Below, piece after piece: positions 60,190 through 64,000 of a stretch of 64,000 nucleotides of DNA. Every line of letters starts with the position of its first letter. Within the stretch, counting starts at the first letter, position 1. The notes beneath the pieces are model-generated. The model saw only the letters and a list, made by a program, of their open reading frames with translations, was not told the origin of the DNA and did not search any database. Source of the stretch: Christiangramia sabulilitoris (GTDB lineage Bacteria > Bacteroidota > Bacteroidia > Flavobacteriales > Flavobacteriaceae); the NCBI RefSeq assembly GCF_007050985.1, contig NZ_VHSF01000002.1:186001-250000 (forward strand), given 5' to 3'. A program made the position numbers and the translations under genes.

Positions 60190-60933
60190 TTAATCGTCTT
60201 CGTTCTCTTCGTCTTCACCATTCCCGTCTTCTGCACTTTGGAAATTACCCGCGGCATCAAATTCCAATTCTACTCCGTTATTGAGGGTTACCTCGTAACC
60301 ACCATCATCTTCAATTTCAGCTTCTATAATTGTATTATCAGGGTAATTTTCTGAAATATAATCGAGGACGTTTTGTGGCAGGTTTGCCGGGTCGATGTCT
60401 TCATCGTCCTCATCATCATCTTCATTCTCATCTTCAGCCCGGCCAAGAAAGTTCCCGTTAGCATCAAAAATCAATTCCACATCATTCTCTAATTCTATCT
60501 CATAATTACCATTATTCTCCCGCTCGGCTTCATCAATTTCAATGCCCGGAAAGTTTGAATTTATGAAGTCCAGTATATTCTGGGGAATCTCTTCTACAGG
60601 AATATACTCATCATCAAAATCTTCATTCTCATCATCGTCTATTCCCAGAAAGTTGCCGGCGGAATCGAAAATTAATTCCAGGCCATTACTAAGATATATC
60701 TCAAAATTACCGTTATCCTCTAATTCCGCTTCAATAATGGTAAGATCAGGATAATTACTACTAACATAATTAAGAATATCCTGGGACAGACTGGAAACTG
60801 CAACGTGAACATCTGCATTGAAAAAGCGAGCATCTAGATCCACATCATTTTCACGGGTTGTATCGTCATCACTACAAGAAACCAGCAAGGCGATTCCTCC
60901 CAGTAACCATACATATTTTCTCAATTTTATCAT
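60190..60933 (-). CDS. Acidic lipoprotein with three PepSY-like repeats
   Basis: 247 residues with a lipoprotein signal (ALLVSCSDDD, Cys20). Three tandem repeats of about 60 residues are visible: ILNYVSSNYPDLTIIEAELE, ILDFINSNFPGIEIDEAERE and VLDYISENYPDNTIIEAEIE, each followed by a YEVTLNNGVELEFDAAGNF-type strand. This is the PepSY-like (putative beta-lactamase-inhibitor-like, PF11396-type) pattern. Linkers between repeats are almost pure Asp/Glu (EDENEDDDEDDEDID), as is the C-terminus, giving a very acidic protein that probably binds calcium or other cations. The second repeat (EIELENDVELIFDANGNFLG) is the most diverged in its EAE segment. Role unknown. Confidence 0.85.
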   Translation of the reverse strand: MIKLRKYVWLLGGIALLVSCSDDDTTRENDVDLDARFFNADVHVAVSSLSQDILNYVSSNYPDLTIIEAELEDNGNFEIYLSNGLELIFDSAGNFLGIDDDENEDFDDEYIPVEEIPQNILDFINSNFPGIEIDEAERENNGNYEIELENDVELIFDANGNFLGRAEDENEDDDEDDEDIDPANLPQNVLDYISENYPDNTIIEAEIEDDGGYEVTLNNGVELEFDAAGNFQSAEDGNGEDEENEDD

Positions 60934-61080
60934 CGTTCTGTATTTCGATTTTTACTTCCCTTTAAACGTAATATCTGCAACAATATTATTAGTTTCCTAT
61001 ATTAAACCAGGCCTGTTAATTATAAAATTGTTTTTTATTTAAACTTAAGCTTAATTTGACCCTTAGTAAATCAACATTAT

Positions 61081-61893
61081 ATGTCCAGACTATTTTTAAT
61101 CCTCATACTACTGGGAATAACCTTTAATGGTTCGTCGCAAAGCACCGCCTCCGGTAATGTCTCCTTTTTTGAATTAAAGGCCGAAAAACTGGATACGGTC
61201 AAAAGAATTTGGGTCTACCTGCCTGAAACCTATAATGAATTAGACAAGAGGTACCCGGTTATTTATATGCATGACGGGCAGAATTTATTTGACAGAGAAA
61301 CTTCCTATGTAGGCGAATGGCAGGTTGACGAAAGCCTGGATAGCCTTGGCAGTCCAGAGTCTATCATCATTGGTATTGAACATGGAGGGAATAAAAGAAT
61401 TGATGAACTAACTCCCTTTCCGCATAAAAAATATGGAGGAGGAAAAGCAGATGATTATCTGGATTTTATACTCGAGGAATTAAAGCCTATGGTAGACTCA
61501 ACATATCGAACTCTACCAGGTCGTAAAAACACGGGTATTTTTGGATCTTCTCTGGGTGGTCTTATATCTTTTTATGCCGCTTTAAAATACCCGGATACAT
61601 TTGGAATGATTGGGGTTTATTCTCCCTCTTTTTGGTTTAATAAAAAGATCTATGAATTTGCAGAAAAAGCCGAATTGAATAATAATACCAGATTTTATTT
61701 TCTGGCTGGAACTGCCGAATCTAAGGAGACTATACCAGATCTAAAAGAGATGATCTCTCTATTGCAGGATAAGGGTATAAAATCTCAAAATTTTAAGGTG
61801 AAATATGTCGAAGGTGGAAAACATAACGAAAGCATGTGGAGCAGGCATTTTATAGAATCATATCTCTGGCTAATGCAGGAATCATCAAATTAA
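61081..61893 (+). CDS. Secreted esterase-D-like alpha/beta hydrolase
   Basis: 270 residues with a Sec signal peptide (ITFNGSSQ-STAS). The fold is that of the putative esterase family (esterase D/enterochelin esterase): RIWVYLPETYNELDKRYPVI, YMHDGQNLFDRETSYVGEWQ, and the nucleophile elbow GIFGSSLGGLISFYA with Ser157. Catalytic His is in VEGGKHNESMWSRHF; the acid is among the residues near RFYFLAGTAESKE. It hydrolyses an ester, such as a feruloyl, acetyl or siderophore ester, in the periplasm. It is first of a cluster with the NTF2-like and cupin genes (1- and 2-base gaps). Confidence 0.92.
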   Translation: MSRLFLILILLGITFNGSSQSTASGNVSFFELKAEKLDTVKRIWVYLPETYNELDKRYPVIYMHDGQNLFDRETSYVGEWQVDESLDSLGSPESIIIGIEHGGNKRIDELTPFPHKKYGGGKADDYLDFILEELKPMVDSTYRTLPGRKNTGIFGSSLGGLISFYAALKYPDTFGMIGVYSPSFWFNKKIYEFAEKAELNNNTRFYFLAGTAESKETIPDLKEMISLLQDKGIKSQNFKVKYVEGGKHNESMWSRHFIESYLWLMQESSN

Positions 61894-61894
61894 T

Positions 61895-62389
61895 ATGAAG
61901 TATTTTTTTCTGGTTATAATTACAATTCTAGCCTGCGGGAATATTTCGGCGCAGGTGAGCCGCGATTCCGAATTATACCAGCAGTTAAAAGCCCGGGACA
62001 GTTTATTATTCGATGTTGGATTTAACCAATGTAAAATACATGAATTTGAAGATTTTGTAAGTGACGACCTTGAGTTCTATCACGACCAGGGTGGTTTGAG
62101 TACCACCAAAAAGGATTTCCTTGAAGCGATACGTAATAATATTTGCAATAATCCTGAAAAGAAGCCCATTAGAAAATTAGTTGAAGGAAGCATGGAAGTA
62201 TATCCTTTATACGAAAATGGCAAACTATATGGCGCTATTCAGAAAGCAGTTCACGACTTTTACATTAAGGAACCTAAAAAAGAATTATATAAAACGAGTT
62301 CGGCAAAGTTCACCCATGTATGGTTGCTTAAAAATAATACATGGATACTCCAACGTGTTCTAAGCTACGACCATCAAAATCCGGATTAA
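61895..62389 (+). CDS. Secreted NTF2-like protein (DUF4440 type)
   Basis: 164 residues with a Sec signal peptide (LACGNISA-QVSRD). The SnoaL/DUF4440 pattern is seen: LYQQLKARDSLLFDVGFNQC, FEDFVSDDLEFYHDQGG, TTKKDFLEAIRNNICN, and THVWLLKNNTWILQRVLSYD. The NTF2-like cone usually forms a small binding pocket. It starts one base after the esterase stop, so the two are translationally linked and may act on the same compound. Ligand unknown. Confidence 0.88.
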   Translation: MKYFFLVIITILACGNISAQVSRDSELYQQLKARDSLLFDVGFNQCKIHEFEDFVSDDLEFYHDQGGLSTTKKDFLEAIRNNICNNPEKKPIRKLVEGSMEVYPLYENGKLYGAIQKAVHDFYIKEPKKELYKTSSAKFTHVWLLKNNTWILQRVLSYDHQNPD

Positions 62390-62391
62390 TC

Positions 62392-62751
62392 ATGAAGAAA
62401 GTCGACGTCAAGGAAAAGTTCGGTCAGTTTTTAGATCACTGGAATCCCAGGATCGTTGGGGAATTAAATGGCCAACAGGTGAAACTTGCGAAATTAAAAG
62501 GTGATTTCATCTGGCACTCTCATGATGAAGAAGATGAAATGTTTTATATAGTAAAAGGGGTTCTAAAGATCGAATTTCGTGGTCGTACAGTGGAATTGAA
62601 AGAAAATGAATTTCTCATCGTGCCTCGCGGTGTTGAACACCGCCCTGTAGCTGAAGAGGAAGTTTGGGTAATGCTATTCGAACCTGCCACCACTAAACAT
62701 ACCGGAAATGAGCAGCACGACCTTACCAATAACAACCAGGCCTTTTTATAA
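62392..62751 (+). CDS. Cupin-domain protein
   Basis: 119 residues from the ATG at 62392. A longer frame from 62341 would run into the previous gene and gives a non-family N-terminus. The small beta-barrel cupin motifs are GDFIWHSHDEEDEMFYIVKG with His/Glu metal ligands, and FLIVPRGVEHRPVAEEEVWV with the second His. Upstream parts (VGELNGQQVKLAKLKG) match the typical start. Single-domain cupins bind sugars or act as isomerases or dioxygenases; the function here is not assigned. It starts 2 bases after the NTF2-like gene and 12 bases before the MFS gene, so it is in one operon with both. Confidence 0.9.
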   Translation: MKKVDVKEKFGQFLDHWNPRIVGELNGQQVKLAKLKGDFIWHSHDEEDEMFYIVKGVLKIEFRGRTVELKENEFLIVPRGVEHRPVAEEEVWVMLFEPATTKHTGNEQHDLTNNNQAFL

Positions 62752-62763
62752 GCTTTACCAGAT

Positions 62764-63948
62764 TTGAAAATTCCCTCCAGGATCTTACCAATAATTGTTC
62801 TTTCCCAATTTTGCTGTACCTCTTTATGGTTCGCAGGAAATGCAGTAATGCCAGATCTTTTGATGGAATTTTCCCTTGGAGCTGCCTCACTCGGGCACTT
62901 GACTTCTGCTGTACAATTTGGATTTATCCTGGGTACCTTAAGTTTTGCTTTTTTTAGCATAGCAGACAGGTTTTCACCCTCAAAGGTCTTTTTCTTTTGT
63001 GCGCTTCTGGGAGCTATATTTAACCTGGGAACTTTGTTCGAAAACAATAATCTCTTTAGCCTGATCTTTTTCAGATTTTTAACCGGCTACGCTTTGGCCG
63101 GGATATACCCCGTAGGAATGAAGATCGCTTCAGATTACTTTGAAAAAGGCTTGGGAAGGTCACTTGGATACCTTGTGGGAGCCCTGGTATTAGGCACTGC
63201 CTTTCCGCATTTGCTCAAAGCGGTCTCTACCGAAATAGAATTAGCCTGGCGCTGGGTTATTTACAGCACTTCAATTTTAACTTTACTGGGTGGAATATTG
63301 ATCCTGTTCCTGGTTCCAGACGGCCCCTTTCGCACCAGGAGATTAAATAAAGATTTCGGGCTTATTTTCAAGGTCTTTCGGAACACCGATTTTCGGTCTG
63401 CCGCGTTTGGATATTTCGGGCATATGTGGGAGTTATATGCTTTCTGGGCCTTTATCCCGGTTATTTTAAGCTTCTACAAACAAACTAATCCTTCCGCAAA
63501 TTTCAGTATTGCCCTAAGCTCCTTTTTGATCATAGGCCTGGGGGGAGTCGCCTGTATTCTTGGTGGATATGTTTCTGAAATAAAAGGATTAAAAAAAACC
63601 GCAGGTTCAGCCCTGTTTCTATCCGGAATCTGCTGTTGTTTTTCCCCTGTCATATTCTTTCTGGATTCTGAAATTTTATTGATCTGCTTCCTCATCTTCT
63701 GGGGCCTGGTTGTGATTGCAGATTCTCCTTTATTTTCTACTTTGGTGGCCCGGAATGTAGATCCAGATGCTCGGGGAACTGCACTTACGATCGTAAATTG
63801 TATTGGCTTTAGCATAACGATTGTAAGTATACAGTTACTTAATTATATCTCTGCTGAAATTTCCCCTGCGTGGTTATTAATTTTTTTAGCTCCGGGGCCG
63901 GTTTTTGGATTACTGGCGCTATTCAGAAACAAAAATTTAAAGACTTAA
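62764..63948 (+). CDS. Major facilitator superfamily transporter
   Basis: 394 residues with a TTG start (MKIPSRILPIIVLSQFCCTS). Twelve membrane helices are expected, and the sequence shows the MFS layout in two halves: FGFILGTLSFAFFSIADRFS with the loop-2-like RFSPSKVF, TGYALAGIYPVGMKIASDYF (which resembles YPVG-containing helix 5), then LIFWGLVVIADSPLFSTLVA and TIVSIQLLNYISAEISPAWL. Substrate unknown. The 12-base gap to the cupin gene suggests that this is the last gene of the esterase operon, so it may export or import the esterase substrate or product. Confidence 0.9.
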   Translation: MKIPSRILPIIVLSQFCCTSLWFAGNAVMPDLLMEFSLGAASLGHLTSAVQFGFILGTLSFAFFSIADRFSPSKVFFFCALLGAIFNLGTLFENNNLFSLIFFRFLTGYALAGIYPVGMKIASDYFEKGLGRSLGYLVGALVLGTAFPHLLKAVSTEIELAWRWVIYSTSILTLLGGILILFLVPDGPFRTRRLNKDFGLIFKVFRNTDFRSAAFGYFGHMWELYAFWAFIPVILSFYKQTNPSANFSIALSSFLIIGLGGVACILGGYVSEIKGLKKTAGSALFLSGICCCFSPVIFFLDSEILLICFLIFWGLVVIADSPLFSTLVARNVDPDARGTALTIVNCIGFSITIVSIQLLNYISAEISPAWLLIFLAPGPVFGLLALFRNKNLKT

Positions 63949-64000
63949 CTCTTTGTCCAGGGCTTCTGCCGGCTCGATCACCTTCCTCGTATTTTTCAAA
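63937..64000 (-). CDS. Possible C-terminal end of a reverse-strand gene, cut by the window
   Basis: On the reverse strand an open frame runs from the window edge to a TAA at 63937-63939. It encodes LKNTRKVIEPAEALDKELSL. It overlaps the MFS stop by 12 bases. The stretch is too short to name; only its plausible amino-acid composition and the short overlap between convergent genes, as elsewhere in this genome, support it. Confidence 0.35.
   Translation of the reverse strand, partial: LKNTRKVIEPAEALDKELSL

Overview
The window is chromosomal DNA from a Bacteroidota member, most likely a marine Flavobacteriaceae of the Gramella/Christiangramia type. Support comes from SusC/SusD/SusE-type glycan uptake genes, type IX secretion sorting domains (one type A, one type B), near absence of Shine-Dalgarno sequences, frequent TTG starts, and many copies of the Bacteroidota -7 promoter box TAnnTTTG close to start codons. 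The genus is inferred from overall gene content only. No rRNA, tRNA, CRISPR array, phage or insertion sequence was seen.

Layout. 1-7.5 kb: distal part of an alpha-glucan utilization locus (SusC C-terminus, SusD, SusE-like lipoprotein, a large secreted GH13 enzyme, a fibronectin-like lipoprotein). 8.2-10.7 kb: B12-dependent ribonucleotide reductase. 10.8-11.6 kb: a HigB/HigA toxin-antitoxin pair with an inverted-repeat promoter. 11.6-12.15 kb: a cluster of dispersed intergenic repeats. 12.1-25.2 kb: a galactose region. A NUDIX-fold regulator lies between a secreted GH5-like hydrolase/TIM-barrel operon and galK-galT; a reverse-strand operon then carries a sodium/sugar symporter, galactose mutarotase and two peptidase-like enzymes. 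The same palindrome AAATGTA-N5-TACA(T/A)TT lies upstream of both galK and the TIM-barrel gene.

25.3-38.4 kb is mostly housekeeping: tilS, pabB-like, FMN reductase, an epimerase-fold protein, a DEAD-box helicase, a tiny basic protein, a TPR lipoprotein, lpd, an Lrp regulator divergent from a Cys/Met PLP lyase, and nhaC. 38.5-40.8 kb holds a thiol-peroxide defence set (AhpC, thioredoxin, a small partner, Tpx) and dgkA. 40.9-48.6 kb holds a T9SS surface protein, ftsK-lolA-lptG, and a ribBA whose second domain has lost its zinc cysteines.

48.6-64 kb has a nitroreductase, envelope proteins, a HAD phosphatase, an L,D-transpeptidase, an oxidoreductase, and an arsenic operon (arsR, DUF6428-like gene, CX5R phosphatase-type reductase, acr3). 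After these come PepSY proteins, an AHSA1-like protein, a membrane-anchored protein with HipA/Fam20-like kinase signatures, a triple PepSY-like acidic lipoprotein, an esterase, an NTF2-like protein, a cupin and an MFS transporter. The least described items are the NUDIX-linked galactoside regulon, the kinase-like protein at 58.9-60.1 kb and the arsenic operon with its two Cys-Cys tails.
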